Below, piece by piece: positions 42,464 through 51,890 of a DNA stretch of 64,000 nt. A model generated the notes under the pieces. That model ran no database searches and had not been told where the DNA came from. It saw only the letters and a list, made by a program, of their open reading frames with translations. Every line of letters starts with the position of its first letter. Position 1 is the first letter of the stretch. The translations under genes and the position numbers were made by a program. The stretch spans positions 4,127,490 through 4,191,489 of the forward strand of contig NZ_SJPP01000001.1 of NCBI RefSeq assembly GCF_007860075.1, written 5' to 3'. Source of the stretch: Symmachiella macrocystis (GTDB taxonomy: Bacteria; Planctomycetota; Planctomycetia; Planctomycetales; Planctomycetaceae).

Positions 42464-44305
42464 ATGACCGCCATTCTGGGCCTTTCGGCGTTTTATCACG
42501 ATTCGGCCGCCGCGCTGATCATCGACGGAGAAATCGTCGCCGCTGCGCAAGAAGAGCGTTTCACCCGCATTAAACATGACTTCGCGTTTCCGCAAAACGC
42601 GGTCGATTATTGCCTAGCCGAAGTGGGCATCACACCCGAGCAATTGAATTACGTCGGTTTTTATGACAAACCGGTCACCAAATTTGAACGACTGCTGGAA
42701 ACCTATCTCGCCTTTGTCCCGGCGGGATATCGCTCGTTTCGACAAGCCATGCCGCTGTGGCTGAAGCAGAAACTACACCTACCGCGCGAACTGAGTCGCG
42801 GTCTAGGGGGGGGCTATGCGGGGCGGTTTGTCTTCACCGATCACCACGAGTCGCACGCTGCCAGCGCGTTCTTTCCGTCGCCATTTGAAGAAGCAGCCAT
42901 CTTGACGATCGATGGCGTCGGCGAATGGTCGACAACCTGTTTCGGCGTCGGTCGTGGCAATAACATCCAACTGGCAAATGAAATCCGCTTTCCACATTCG
43001 CTGGGCCTGTTGTATTCCGCCTTGACTTACTACACGGGATTTCGCGTCAATAGCGGCGAATACAAAGTCATGGGACTGGCTCCCTATGGACAACCGGTTT
43101 ACAAGGACCGGATTTTGGAACATGTCTTGGATTTGAAGGCGGACGGCTCGTTTCGCATGGACATGAGCTACTTCAACTATTGCCAAGGCCTGACGATGAC
43201 GTCGGAAAAGTTCCATAAACTATTCGGCGGCCCGCCGCGTGAAGCCGAGTCGGAGGTCACGCAGCGCGAAATGGACTTGGCGGCCTCGGTGCAGGCCGTC
43301 ACCGAAGAGGTCATGCTCCGCATGGCGCAACACGTTCATGAGGCGACCGGACTGAAGAACTTGGTTCTGGCTGGAGGCGTCGCCTTAAACTGTGTGGCCA
43401 ATGGGCGGATTCTCCGCGAAGGGCCGTTTGAGAACATTTGGATTCAACCCGCAGCTGGAGATGCCGGGGGCGCCTTGGGGACGGCGTTGTTTATCTGGCA
43501 TCAACTACTAGAAAAGCCGCGTACGCCAAGCACGCCCGATCAGCAGCACGGGTCCTTTCTCGGTCCGCAGTTTTCCGAGGCCGAGATCCAGCAAACGTTG
43601 TCCCAGCACAACGCTGTTTATGAAGTCTGCGACTCGGATGAACAACTTTGCGAAGAAGTGGCGGAGTTGATCTCGCAGCAAAACGTGATCGGCTGGTTTC
43701 AAGGACGCATGGAATTCGGACCTCGCGCGCTGGGCGGACGCAGCATTTTGGGGGATGCCCGCAGCCAGAAGATGCAGTCCCTCATGAACCTGAAAATCAA
43801 ATTCCGAGAATCGTTTCGCCCTTTCGCCCCGATCGTGCTGCGGGAATATGTCGATCGCTATTTCGAAATGCGGCCCCAGGAGGACAGCCCTTACATGCTG
43901 CTGGTGGCCCCCGTGCACCCGGACATCCGCACGCCACCCAGTCCGGAACAAGAACAGGCCTTTGGGATCGACAAACTCAATTTTTGCCGGTCAGAAATTC
44001 CAGCGGTCACGCATGTCGATTACTCCGCACGTGTGCAGACAGTTGACCGTGACCGCAATCCCCTGGTTCATCAACTGCTGACGTGTTACTATCAAAAGAC
44101 CGAGTGTCCGGTGCTGATTAACACCAGTTTTAATGTGCGGAGCGAGCCGATTGTCTGTACTCCGGAAGATGCGTACCGTTGTTTTATGGCGACCGATATG
44201 GATGTGTTGGTCCTCGGGCGACACGTCTTGTTGAAAGCACAACAGCCTCAGCAAATGAGCGAAGCGGAACGCAACGAACACCTTGGTCAATTCCAACTGG
44301 ACTGA
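42464..44305 (+). CDS. Carbamoyltransferase (NodU/CmcH family)
   Basis: These enzymes transfer a carbamoyl group from carbamoyl phosphate via carbamoyl adenylate to a hydroxyl of a sugar or natural product. The 613-residue protein begins MTAILGLSAFYHDSAAALI. The N-terminal domain has the metal-binding HHESHAASAFFPS and TIDGVGEWST; the C-terminal YrdC-like domain has GWFQGRMEFGPRALGGRSIL and FRESFRPFAPIVL. The earlier ATGs in frame overlap the neighbouring divergent gene and give no homologous sequence. It is followed by an SxtJ-like and a DUF5989 gene, a set also known elsewhere. The acceptor is unknown; envelope glycans are plausible. Confidence 0.93.
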   Translation: MTAILGLSAFYHDSAAALIIDGEIVAAAQEERFTRIKHDFAFPQNAVDYCLAEVGITPEQLNYVGFYDKPVTKFERLLETYLAFVPAGYRSFRQAMPLWLKQKLHLPRELSRGLGGGYAGRFVFTDHHESHAASAFFPSPFEEAAILTIDGVGEWSTTCFGVGRGNNIQLANEIRFPHSLGLLYSALTYYTGFRVNSGEYKVMGLAPYGQPVYKDRILEHVLDLKADGSFRMDMSYFNYCQGLTMTSEKFHKLFGGPPREAESEVTQREMDLAASVQAVTEEVMLRMAQHVHEATGLKNLVLAGGVALNCVANGRILREGPFENIWIQPAAGDAGGALGTALFIWHQLLEKPRTPSTPDQQHGSFLGPQFSEAEIQQTLSQHNAVYEVCDSDEQLCEEVAELISQQNVIGWFQGRMEFGPRALGGRSILGDARSQKMQSLMNLKIKFRESFRPFAPIVLREYVDRYFEMRPQEDSPYMLLVAPVHPDIRTPPSPEQEQAFGIDKLNFCRSEIPAVTHVDYSARVQTVDRDRNPLVHQLLTCYYQKTECPVLINTSFNVRSEPIVCTPEDAYRCFMATDMDVLVLGRHVLLKAQQPQQMSEAERNEHLGQFQLD

Positions 44306-44319
44306 CAGCAGGCAGCCCT

Positions 44320-44727
44320 ATGAAACTTGTTGAGATCGACTGGCAGCCCACGAGCCGAAAATTGCGGCAGTTCGGCGGCATCTGTGCGTTCGCCTTGCCC
44401 TGCCTCGGATGGCTTTGGGGCGGCAGCAGTTCGGTCATCATGGCATTGGCTGTCGTGGGAGTGACGCTGGCAATTCTTGGTCTGGTTTGGCCGCGCGGAA
44501 TCCAACCGGTGTTCTTGGCAATGATGATCGTGGCCATTCCGGTGGGATTGGTGCTCGGGGAATTGGGAATGCTTTGTGTCTATTTTGGAGTCTTTCTACC
44601 CATCGGAATCATCTTCCGATTGATGCGCCGCGATGCCCTGCAGTTGAAAACCGCGCGTAGCTCCGCCAGTTACTGGCAACCAAAATCGCAACCACGCGAT
44701 GCCACCAGGTATTACCGCCAAACGTAA
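44320..44727 (+). CDS. SxtJ-family small membrane protein
   Basis: The 135-residue product has three or four hydrophobic segments between about residues 20 and 100 (GGICAFALPCLGWLWGG, SSVIMALAVVGVTLAILGL, FLAMMIVAIPVGLVLGELGM) and a basic, Gln/Ser-rich tail. The pattern matches SxtJ, named after the saxitoxin cluster. It starts 14 bases after the carbamoyltransferase stop and precedes a DUF5989 gene. Function is unknown; physical association with the carbamoyltransferase at the membrane is inference. Confidence 0.82.
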   Translation: MKLVEIDWQPTSRKLRQFGGICAFALPCLGWLWGGSSSVIMALAVVGVTLAILGLVWPRGIQPVFLAMMIVAIPVGLVLGELGMLCVYFGVFLPIGIIFRLMRRDALQLKTARSSASYWQPKSQPRDATRYYRQT

Positions 44728-44783
44728 CATACAAATGTGGTCATGCCGCTTGGCATCCACATCTCAGGTAAGGAAAATTGAGC

Positions 44784-45014
44784 ATGTCGCCGCAGGCCGA
44801 ACCTGAACCGACTGAATCAAACACCGAAGCGAAAACTGAATTCGAACAGGCTGGCGAGGAAAAGCCGCTTTCGCTTGTGCAAGAATTCGGCATGTTCATC
44901 ATCGAAAACAAGGCGTGGTGGATGATTCCCATCGTCACCGTCTTGGGCTTGGTTGGACTGTTGGTGCTATTGGGGTCCACCGGGGCGGCCCCGTTCATCT
45001 ATACGTTGTTTTAA
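44784..45014 (+). CDS. DUF5989 single-span membrane protein
   Basis: The 76-residue product has an acidic N-terminal half (PQAEPEPTESNTEAKTEFEQ), then EFGMFIIENKAWWMIPIVTV and LGLVGLLVLLGSTGAAPFIY, the hallmark of DUF5989: a Trp pair, a single membrane helix, and APFIYTLF at the C terminus. AAGGA lies nine bases before ATG 44784. It is the third gene after the carbamoyltransferase and SxtJ genes. Role unknown. Confidence 0.85.
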   Translation: MSPQAEPEPTESNTEAKTEFEQAGEEKPLSLVQEFGMFIIENKAWWMIPIVTVLGLVGLLVLLGSTGAAPFIYTLF

Positions 45015-45169
45015 CAGTCGCCGCGTTCATCCCGGCGATGTTTGCCGCATCGCCGCCGAACCCCGTTCACCCTCGTCCGCTCGAGTGGGGCGAGCATGCT
45101 GCGCCCATTCCAACGCCGACTTCGTTGCTTGTCTTTCGTCAAACCACTTCCGTCAGCCCGGCATCTCCC

Positions 45170-46084
45170 ATGACCTACAAAATCCCCAAAGTGCAAGCCG
45201 TACCGATTGCCGATTCTCAGGTCTCCTTTGAGGTCGAGGGGACTGAACGACTGCGGTGGCATGCGGGGAGCCGCTATACCCGGCCGCATTTTTATCCTCT
45301 GCTCGGTCCCAGCGGAAAACCACTCACCCGGATGGGACATCCCGCGGCGCCGGATCATGATCATCACAAATCGATCTGGTTCGCGCACCACAAAGTCGCC
45401 GGTCTGAATTTCTGGGGGGATAACAACAACAATCGCGCGCGGCAAGATAATTGGGTGCATTACCAGGATGGCGATGAAGAAGCGGTGATGGTCACCGACA
45501 TCGGTTGGTACGATGGACATGCGGCGAAGTTGATGCAACAACGACTGTTCGCTGCCTTGCGCCCTCTCCCCGACGGGGAAACCTGGCTTGAATTGCAAAC
45601 CCGCTTTACACCGACTGGGAATTCGTTGCTGTTGGAAAAAACCAACTTCGCGTTTTTGGCAGTGCGGATGGCCAAGTCGATCAGCAATGCCTACGGCGGC
45701 GGACAACTAACCAACAGCCAGGGAGCAATCGGCGAAGCAGACATTTTTGGCAAACCGGCCCAATGGTTGGATTACAGCGGGCCGATTGCTGATGAGATCA
45801 CCGAAGGTATCACCTACTTCAGCCACCCCGCGAACCCCCACACGCCCAACAGTTGGCACGTCCGCAAGGATGGCTGGATGGCTGCGTCGGTCTGCATGCA
45901 CAACGGCATCGAAATCACCAAGGACCAACCGCTCGAATTACGCTTCGCTCTCCATGCCCATGCGGGAGCCGTCGACAACGAGCGCGCGCAGTCGCTCTTC
46001 AACGACTACACCGCAAGTCCCCCCTACGAAGTCATCAAAGCCCTGCCGCCCTATCGGGTGCTGGTACAGCGCCGTGAGGTTTGA
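45170..46084 (+). CDS. DUF6807 (PmoA-like) protein
   Basis: The product carries the DUF6807 fold, annotated as PmoA family in planctomycetes: YTRPHFYPLLGPSGKPLTRM, the His/Asp-rich GHPAAPDHDHHKSIWFAHHK, and LNFWGDNNNN. These histidines could bind a metal. The family occurs in sugar and polymer degradation settings; the enzyme activity is unproven, and no relation to methane oxidation should be assumed. ATG 45170 (MTYKIPKVQAV) is the preferred start (304 residues). An ATG at 45038 (MFAASPPNP) is also possible. No signal peptide is clear. It overlaps no neighbour. Confidence 0.8.
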   Translation: MTYKIPKVQAVPIADSQVSFEVEGTERLRWHAGSRYTRPHFYPLLGPSGKPLTRMGHPAAPDHDHHKSIWFAHHKVAGLNFWGDNNNNRARQDNWVHYQDGDEEAVMVTDIGWYDGHAAKLMQQRLFAALRPLPDGETWLELQTRFTPTGNSLLLEKTNFAFLAVRMAKSISNAYGGGQLTNSQGAIGEADIFGKPAQWLDYSGPIADEITEGITYFSHPANPHTPNSWHVRKDGWMAASVCMHNGIEITKDQPLELRFALHAHAGAVDNERAQSLFNDYTASPPYEVIKALPPYRVLVQRREV

Positions 46085-46135
46085 TCTGCAAAACACGCTT
46101 TCGTTTGAGGGCCTGCTGGCCTCAGAACGCCCGCT

Positions 46136-47104
46136 CTAAATGTCAGCGCGTTTTGCTGCAATGATGTCATCCAAGATTTGGTCCAGCGGCATGACCGGTT
46201 TGCGGCCGAGCGTTTTTTCTAACTTGGCCACATCGGGGACGCGGCGGCGGATGTCTTCGAAATCGTCGCCATAGGCTTCGCTGTAGGGAATGTATTCGAT
46301 CGCGATTTTGGGATCGATTTTCGCGACGACCGATTCGGCCAACTCTCGAATCGAAACCGATTGATCGCTGCCAATGTTGAACACATTTCCCGCGGCCGAA
46401 GGTTCGTCCATCAGATCCTTGACGATGCCGGCCACTTCGCCGACATGCCCAAAGCAACGTTCTTGCCCGCCATCGTCGTAAACAATCACTGGCCCACCCG
46501 CCAACGCTTGATCGACAAAGCGGGGGATCACCATCCCATAATTCCCGACCTGCCGCGGCCCGACGACGTTAAAAAATCGGCCGATCACCACATTCAGATT
46601 GTATTTTTTCGAATACGCTAGCGCCAAAAATTCATCGATTGCTTTGCTACAACCATATGCCCAACGGGGCCGCGTCGTGGCACCAAAATGCAGGTCATCT
46701 TCTTCGGCCCACGATTCCTTGAAATTCTTGCCGTAGACTTCGCTGGTCGAGGCGAGAAAAAACTTCTGCCCCCCTTGGACCGCTAAACGCAGCAGGACTT
46801 CAGTGGGATAGATGTTGGTTTCGATCGTGCGAACGGGGTCTTCAGCAACCAGTCGCACTCCAACGGCAGCGGCCAGATGATAAATCGCGTCAACACCGCT
46901 GACCGCTTCGCTCATCATCACCGGATCGGTAATCGACCCGGCCAAAAAGCGAAACCGTGGATGCTCACTCACGCCGCGTAGGTTCCCCTGCTCACCGGTG
47001 GAAAGGTTATCCAGCACGGTCACTTCATGCCCATCGGCAAGCAACAGTTCCGTGAGATGACTCCCAATAAACCCGGCGCCGCCGGTAACGAGGCAATGTG
47101 ACAT
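46136..47104 (-). CDS. NAD-dependent sugar-nucleotide epimerase/dehydratase
   Basis: The 322-residue short-chain dehydrogenase of extended type has the Rossmann motif [12 protein letters not shown] (6-17), the Ser/Thr of the triad in LASTSEVYG and Tyr150/Lys154 in [35 protein letters not shown] matches UDP-glucuronate decarboxylase/UDP-glucose epimerase-type enzymes. It would make an activated sugar for envelope glycans. The exact substrate cannot be told from sequence. Convergent with the DUF6807 gene and separated from it by about 50 bases. Confidence 0.9.
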   Translation of the reverse strand: MSHCLVTGGAGFIGSHLTELLLADGHEVTVLDNLSTGEQGNLRGVSEHPRFRFLAGSITDPVMMSEAVSGVDAIYHLAAAVGVRLVAEDPVRTIETNIYPTEVLLRLAVQGGQKFFLASTSEVYGKNFKESWAEEDDLHFGATTRPRWAYGCSKAIDEFLALAYSKKYNLNVVIGRFFNVVGPRQVGNYGMVIPRFVDQALAGGPVIVYDDGGQERCFGHVGEVAGIVKDLMDEPSAAGNVFNIGSDQSVSIRELAESVVAKIDPKIAIEYIPYSEAYGDDFEDIRRRVPDVAKLEKTLGRKPVMPLDQILDDIIAAKRADI

Positions 47105-47421
47105 GAGATGGTTGGTCCTGATCGGTGATTGCAGCCCGTGCCGCGGGAATTCATAGAAGGAATTGAAGAGGGTACATTATAGGCGACGCGGCAAATGAGC
47201 AACAGCGGCGAACATAACATCGCCAAGGATAAGCAAACGTCAGTCTGACGCTGAGCGGCGAATCTTTCATAAAACTGTCGGCTCACGGCGAGTCGAGATC
47301 GAAACACCGCAATTGGTTTTACAATTTTACACAACCCGTTAGGCTGATAAATGCATGACGTGCAAAACATTGGCATCATCGCGAGCTAAGCAACCAGTCC
47401 TAACAGTGGGGAATCCGCATC
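47105..47421. other. Divergent spacer between epimerase and MscS genes
   Basis: About 315 bases, no gene seen; presumably holds both promoters. Confidence 0.5.
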
Positions 47422-49206
47422 GTGCTGCAATTCAAGCGATTTTCGAGGTTGACCTACAATTTGCCGGTACGTGACTTGCCGCAACTGGGAATCAGCCGCT
47501 CCTCAAACTTCGCCTTTTGCCTATTCGCGACGCTAGCCACTATTGGCGCTAACCCATTGTTTGCGCAGGACGTCGAATCGCCGGATCCCCATCCGCTCAA
47601 GACGGCCGATACATCGAGTCCGCGGGCGACCTTGACGAGCTTCTTGGAGACGTTTGATGAGGTGCATCGTCGTTTTTATGGGGAAGGCAGAAGATTTCGC
47701 AGCGACGCAACACGCCGCGCATTATCGGCCCGTGCCACGCGTTGTCTGGACTTGAGGGACGTTCCGGAGTCAGTTCGCTACAACGTGGGCAGGGAAGCCG
47801 CAGTCTGTCTGAAAGAGGTACTCGATCGAATCGAGTTACCGCCGGAGGATGACTGGCCTGATGCCGAGCAAGTCGCGACTGAGGAACTCACACGTTGGAC
47901 GATTCCGGACACGGAAATCACGATCGCCCGGGTCAACGAAGGTCCTCATGAAGGCGAATTCCTGTTCACTCCTGCGACCGTGGAGCGGGCCGTGGATTTT
48001 TATACGATCGTCAAAGACCTTCCGTACCAGGACAAGGAGATGGTGACACCATACATGATTCAATTCTACCTCGCCGAACCGGGCTGGATGTTGCCCCGGC
48101 CGTGGATACGAGCATTGCCGTCATGGGCTCGCGCGCGGTGGTTTGGTCAAGCGGTGTGGCAATGGGTGGCTCTGATTCTCACGTTGGTGGCGGCGTTGGG
48201 ACTGATGTTGACAATTTATGTGTTCGGTCGACGGCGTGCGCACGTCTTTCGGTCCAACGTCATGCGGTACTTGATAACTATTGCATTTCCTGTCGCGGCG
48301 ATGTTGGTTCCTTTGGCTGCGGTCTATTTCATTGGCGAACAGATACGTGTTAGCGGAACCGTGCTGTTAGTCGTGGGGTTTTCATTACGTCTAGTCTTCT
48401 TTTTTGCGTTGATCGTTGTATTGCTGGGAGCCGGCAATCGTATTGCGGCGTTGGTGATTGCCACGCCCTGGATTCAGCCTCGGGGACTGGACGCGCAATT
48501 CGTGCGTCTCGTTAGCCGCGTGGCCAGCATTGTCGCAGCGATCATCGTCTTTTTAGAGGGCGGGCAGCGGTTCGGGATTCCGCTCAGCACATTGTTGGCC
48601 AGTGCCGGGGTCGGCGGGTTGGCGGTCGCATTGGCCGCGCAAGACACACTCAAAAATGTGTTCGGCAGCGTGATGATCACGCTGGACAAGCCGTATCGGG
48701 TTGGGGAACGGATTGTTACTAAAGGCTACGATGGCTTGGTGGAAGAGATTGGTTTGCGATCCACCAAGATTCGGTTGCTGAACGGCCATCAAGCTTCGAT
48801 TCCCAACGAGGAGATGGCCCGCAGCGACATCGAAAACATCGGCCGCCGTCCCTATATACGACGTGCGGCGACGATCGAAATGCCTTCCTTTACACCCGTC
48901 GCCAAAATCAATCGCGCTTTGGAGATCGTTCGTGATGCGCTCCAAGATCATGAAGGAATGAAAGAAGATTTTCCGCCACGAGTATATCTGCGGGACATTA
49001 ACCCGGCATCAATCGGTATTTTAGTGATCTACTGGTATCACCCGCCCGACTATTGGGAATACCTCGCCTTCAGCGAAAAACTCAATCTGCAACTTATGCA
49101 GCAATTTGAAGCGGAGCACATCCCGTTTGCCAAGCGGACGCTGACGGTTGAAATGTCCGACACGGGCAAACAAGGCGTGGCTCAGGGTGAAAGCGATGAG
49201 GTTTGA
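47422..49206 (+). CDS. Large MscS-family mechanosensitive channel
   Basis: MscS channels open under membrane tension and release solutes on osmotic downshock. The 594-residue protein has an N-terminal signal-like segment, a periplasmic domain of about 200 residues (with LPPEDDWPDAEQVATEELTR), then about five membrane helices from residue 240. The pore-lining helix has GVGGLAVALAAQDTLKNVFG (about 395-415), followed by the beta domain with DKPYRVGERIVTKGYDGLVE and EEIGLRSTKIRLLNGHQASI. It starts at GTG. The extra N-terminal domain is typical of larger MscS homologues. Stands alone. Confidence 0.92.
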   Translation: MLQFKRFSRLTYNLPVRDLPQLGISRSSNFAFCLFATLATIGANPLFAQDVESPDPHPLKTADTSSPRATLTSFLETFDEVHRRFYGEGRRFRSDATRRALSARATRCLDLRDVPESVRYNVGREAAVCLKEVLDRIELPPEDDWPDAEQVATEELTRWTIPDTEITIARVNEGPHEGEFLFTPATVERAVDFYTIVKDLPYQDKEMVTPYMIQFYLAEPGWMLPRPWIRALPSWARARWFGQAVWQWVALILTLVAALGLMLTIYVFGRRRAHVFRSNVMRYLITIAFPVAAMLVPLAAVYFIGEQIRVSGTVLLVVGFSLRLVFFFALIVVLLGAGNRIAALVIATPWIQPRGLDAQFVRLVSRVASIVAAIIVFLEGGQRFGIPLSTLLASAGVGGLAVALAAQDTLKNVFGSVMITLDKPYRVGERIVTKGYDGLVEEIGLRSTKIRLLNGHQASIPNEEMARSDIENIGRRPYIRRAATIEMPSFTPVAKINRALEIVRDALQDHEGMKEDFPPRVYLRDINPASIGILVIYWYHPPDYWEYLAFSEKLNLQLMQQFEAEHIPFAKRTLTVEMSDTGKQGVAQGESDEV

Positions 49207-49241
49207 GCCGCTGTGACGCGACGGCTTTTCCTGCGCAACCC

Positions 49242-51362
49242 TCAAACCTGCACATCACCATTGATCACACGGCTATTGAACCGCAGATCAACGCGGTCGA
49301 TGCACAATGAGACCGGGGGCGTGCCGGCGGGGATTTTTAGTTCGCCGGGGGACGTCTTTTCCAGCAGCACGGCGATGGCTAAGCCGCGGCCGATGCTGAA
49401 GTTTGCGCCGGGGGCGGGGCTGTCGAGGCGGTGGGTGAGTTCGAAGCTACTGTAGTGCGGAGCGCCGCTTGGGGAAAATGGCGGTTGGAATTCGAGCGTG
49501 CCGAGTTCTTGCCGCTTCGTGGGGTTCTTGTCTCCATCGGCAAAGCGAAACATCACCATCCGGCAGCGGAAATGATTCGCGAACAACTCTTGATAGGCTT
49601 GCTCACTGGCCGCCGTCGCACAGGCGCGGACCGTCATTTGGAAGGAGCCTGCACGTGGGTTGCGCATCTCTTGGGCCAGCAATGCCGTCGCGTCGGCGGG
49701 AATTGTCACCGCGGTTTCGCCACCAAATCCGAGGGCGACATGGTGCGCATCGTTGCTGACGATGTGACGCACTGCGAAGGCGCTTTCCGGTTTCCCCTCC
49801 GGCAGAGGGGCAGCTCGCCAGCCCTTGGGGCGCGAACCGGTGGTCACCGGCATCAACGGCATCTCGCCAGCGCAATCCTTATCCAGCAACAGGTCGGTGG
49901 AGTACATCGGGACCCGGGCGATGTTGCCGCCCGGGGTAGCCGGCTTTTTGAGTGCCGGTTCGTTGCCCATCAAGCCATAAATCGGTTGGCCGCCGGTGAG
50001 CGAATGTTCGCGGCCTTCGGTGTCTTTGAACCGTGTCGTGTGGTCGATCCCCAGCAGGTGGAAGATCGTGGCCGTCACGTCGCCGCCACTCACCCGATCG
50101 CGCGCCGGGTACCCGCCGGTTTTGTCACTGGCGCCGTAGACCTGCCCTTCGGAGATCCCCGCTCCAGCCATGGCAAAACTGAACACCGGCCCCCAATGAT
50201 CGCGGCCGCCGGAGCTATTGATCTTCGGCGTGCGTCCGAATTCACCGATGGCGACCACCAATGTTTCATCCAGCAGACCGCGTTGATCCAGATCATCGAT
50301 CAAAGCGGTAAAGCCGACATCAAACATCGGACATAACACGTCTTCAACACGGTCGGCGTTTTGAGCGTGCGTGTCCCACATCGGATTGTCGACAGCCGAG
50401 TCGCCCGGTTCGCGAGTCCAGTTTACATGCACCAACCGCACGCCGACTTCCACCATGCGACGCGCCAGCAGCAAGCATTGCCCCCACTTGGTCCGGCCGT
50501 AGCGCTCGCGGACTTGGTCCGGTTCGTTTTGAATACGAAATGCCTCGCGCACCCGTGCGCTGGTCAGCAAGTCAAGTGCTTGGCCTTGGAAGGTGTCATA
50601 CACATCGGCGGCGCGATCGCGCTCGATCGTGTCGAAGCGTTGTTCGAATTGTTTGAGCAACGAAATCCGCTGGTTCAGCCTGAGCGGTTCAATGCCGGTG
50701 AGGTTCATGCCTTCGATTTCGAAGTTCGGATCGTTGGGGTCTCCTTTAAAGCGGTCGGGATCCCATTGCCGTCCGAGAAATCCGCCCGTCTGCCCGGCGG
50801 GGGTCACGTTTTCATTCAGCCGCATAATGTCCGGCAGCCAGACCGTCGACAGTGCCGGCAGCCGCTCGCTCGGTTTCAGTTTTTTGACCAACGAGCCGAA
50901 GTACGGCCAGTCGGTCGGTGTGATCGTGCGCGCGTTCGGCCCGCGATAGGGATATCCGGTCAGCACTTCGTAGGCGCTGGAGGAGTGGATGTTGTTATCC
51001 GTCGCCAACGAACGCACGATGGCCAACTTATGCGCGATCCGCGCCGTGCGGGGGAGCAACTCGCAGAAGTTCTCACCGGGGATCGTTGTTTGAATCGGTT
51101 GAAACGGGCCGCGGATTTCCAGCGGAGCGTGCGGCTTGGGATCAAACGTCTCATGCTGCGGCGGACCGCCCTGCAGCCAGACATAAATCACATTCTTGGC
51201 CCGTCCAAACATCGGATCGTCGGTGACGAGCGAGGACTGTTCTTTTGCTTGCAGCAAACCGGGCAGCGTCAGCCCGAATGTGCTCAGCCCCCCAATACGC
51301 AGCACCTCGCGACGGGAAATCCCGTCACACAAGGCATGGGGCGTATCGTGGATGGAGAACAT
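49242..51362 (-). CDS. DUF1501 Tat-exported protein (sulfatase-like fold)
   Basis: DUF1501 proteins are alkaline-phosphatase/sulfatase-fold exported proteins, very common in planctomycetes, often with a DUF1549/1553 partner, which is missing here. The 706-residue product has a twin-arginine signal ISRREVLRIGGLSTFGLTLP. The core has NVIYVWLQGGPPQHETFDPK, EVLTGYPYRGPN, VVAIGEFGRTPKINSSGGRD and DHWGPVFSFAMAGAG. A C-terminal part of about 180 residues (from about 530) is an additional beta-rich domain. The reaction is unknown. ATG 51362 is preferred over two GTG codons just upstream. Confidence 0.92.
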   Translation of the reverse strand: MFSIHDTPHALCDGISRREVLRIGGLSTFGLTLPGLLQAKEQSSLVTDDPMFGRAKNVIYVWLQGGPPQHETFDPKPHAPLEIRGPFQPIQTTIPGENFCELLPRTARIAHKLAIVRSLATDNNIHSSSAYEVLTGYPYRGPNARTITPTDWPYFGSLVKKLKPSERLPALSTVWLPDIMRLNENVTPAGQTGGFLGRQWDPDRFKGDPNDPNFEIEGMNLTGIEPLRLNQRISLLKQFEQRFDTIERDRAADVYDTFQGQALDLLTSARVREAFRIQNEPDQVRERYGRTKWGQCLLLARRMVEVGVRLVHVNWTREPGDSAVDNPMWDTHAQNADRVEDVLCPMFDVGFTALIDDLDQRGLLDETLVVAIGEFGRTPKINSSGGRDHWGPVFSFAMAGAGISEGQVYGASDKTGGYPARDRVSGGDVTATIFHLLGIDHTTRFKDTEGREHSLTGGQPIYGLMGNEPALKKPATPGGNIARVPMYSTDLLLDKDCAGEMPLMPVTTGSRPKGWRAAPLPEGKPESAFAVRHIVSNDAHHVALGFGGETAVTIPADATALLAQEMRNPRAGSFQMTVRACATAASEQAYQELFANHFRCRMVMFRFADGDKNPTKRQELGTLEFQPPFSPSGAPHYSSFELTHRLDSPAPGANFSIGRGLAIAVLLEKTSPGELKIPAGTPPVSLCIDRVDLRFNSRVINGDVQV

Positions 51363-51524
51363 AGAAGTCACCACTTTCCCGTAAGTCGGCCGTCATTGGC
51401 TGGACATTTCAACGAATACTAATATATCGGCGACCGAGGCGGACGGCAATATTGGGTCGTGGTATACTGTCGGGGCGAGGCAGCCGGAGTGTTGTCGTTA
51501 CGTCAAGAACCACGGAGGTGTACT

Positions 51525-51797
51525 ATGACGACTGATAAGGAAAAATCGCGGCGGAGTTGGGTTGTTTACTCGGTCCTTGCGATTCTTGTGACGGTGGGAC
51601 CGTACGTGAGCGGGTATTTCTTGCTGAGCGACTCCCATGGAAGTCCGCTCAGTTCTGGCATTTGCGTTCGCGACTTCGATCATGACATTCTACGGCGGGC
51701 ATTTGTACCGATGGGATGGATTGAGGCCAAAGTACGGGGCACATTGGTAACTCTTTGGTCGGTAAATGGTCATGACGTCTATTACCCCAGTCGGTGA
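51525..51797 (+). CDS. Tiny membrane protein, tandem copy 1
   Basis: Unrecognised. The 90-residue product begins MTTDKEKSRRSWVVYSVLAI and has one hydrophobic segment with VTVGPYVSGYFLLSD, then a hydrophilic part with FVPMGWIEAKVRG. GGAGG lies six bases before the ATG. The next gene encodes a clear paralogue (shared MTTDK, VTVGPYVxGYxLL and W(I/V)EAKVR). Likely membrane anchored; function unknown. Confidence 0.7.
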   Translation: MTTDKEKSRRSWVVYSVLAILVTVGPYVSGYFLLSDSHGSPLSSGICVRDFDHDILRRAFVPMGWIEAKVRGTLVTLWSVNGHDVYYPSR

Positions 51798-51890
51798 AAC
51801 CAAACTGTACGACTCTCTAATATCCGAAGCTTTTTATACGACTGTTCGTGATGGTCCAGCCCGGTATCGTCGTAACTCAAAAGGTGACCC

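Noticed and set aside
49431..50336. 301-codon open frame antisense to the DUF1501 gene
   Set aside because: Same reason: shadow of the real gene with biased composition.
50361..51422. 353-codon open frame antisense to the DUF1501 gene
   Set aside because: It lies wholly against a well-supported gene, has low-complexity Arg/His/Gln composition and no family features. GC-rich codons of the true gene leave the antisense frame open.
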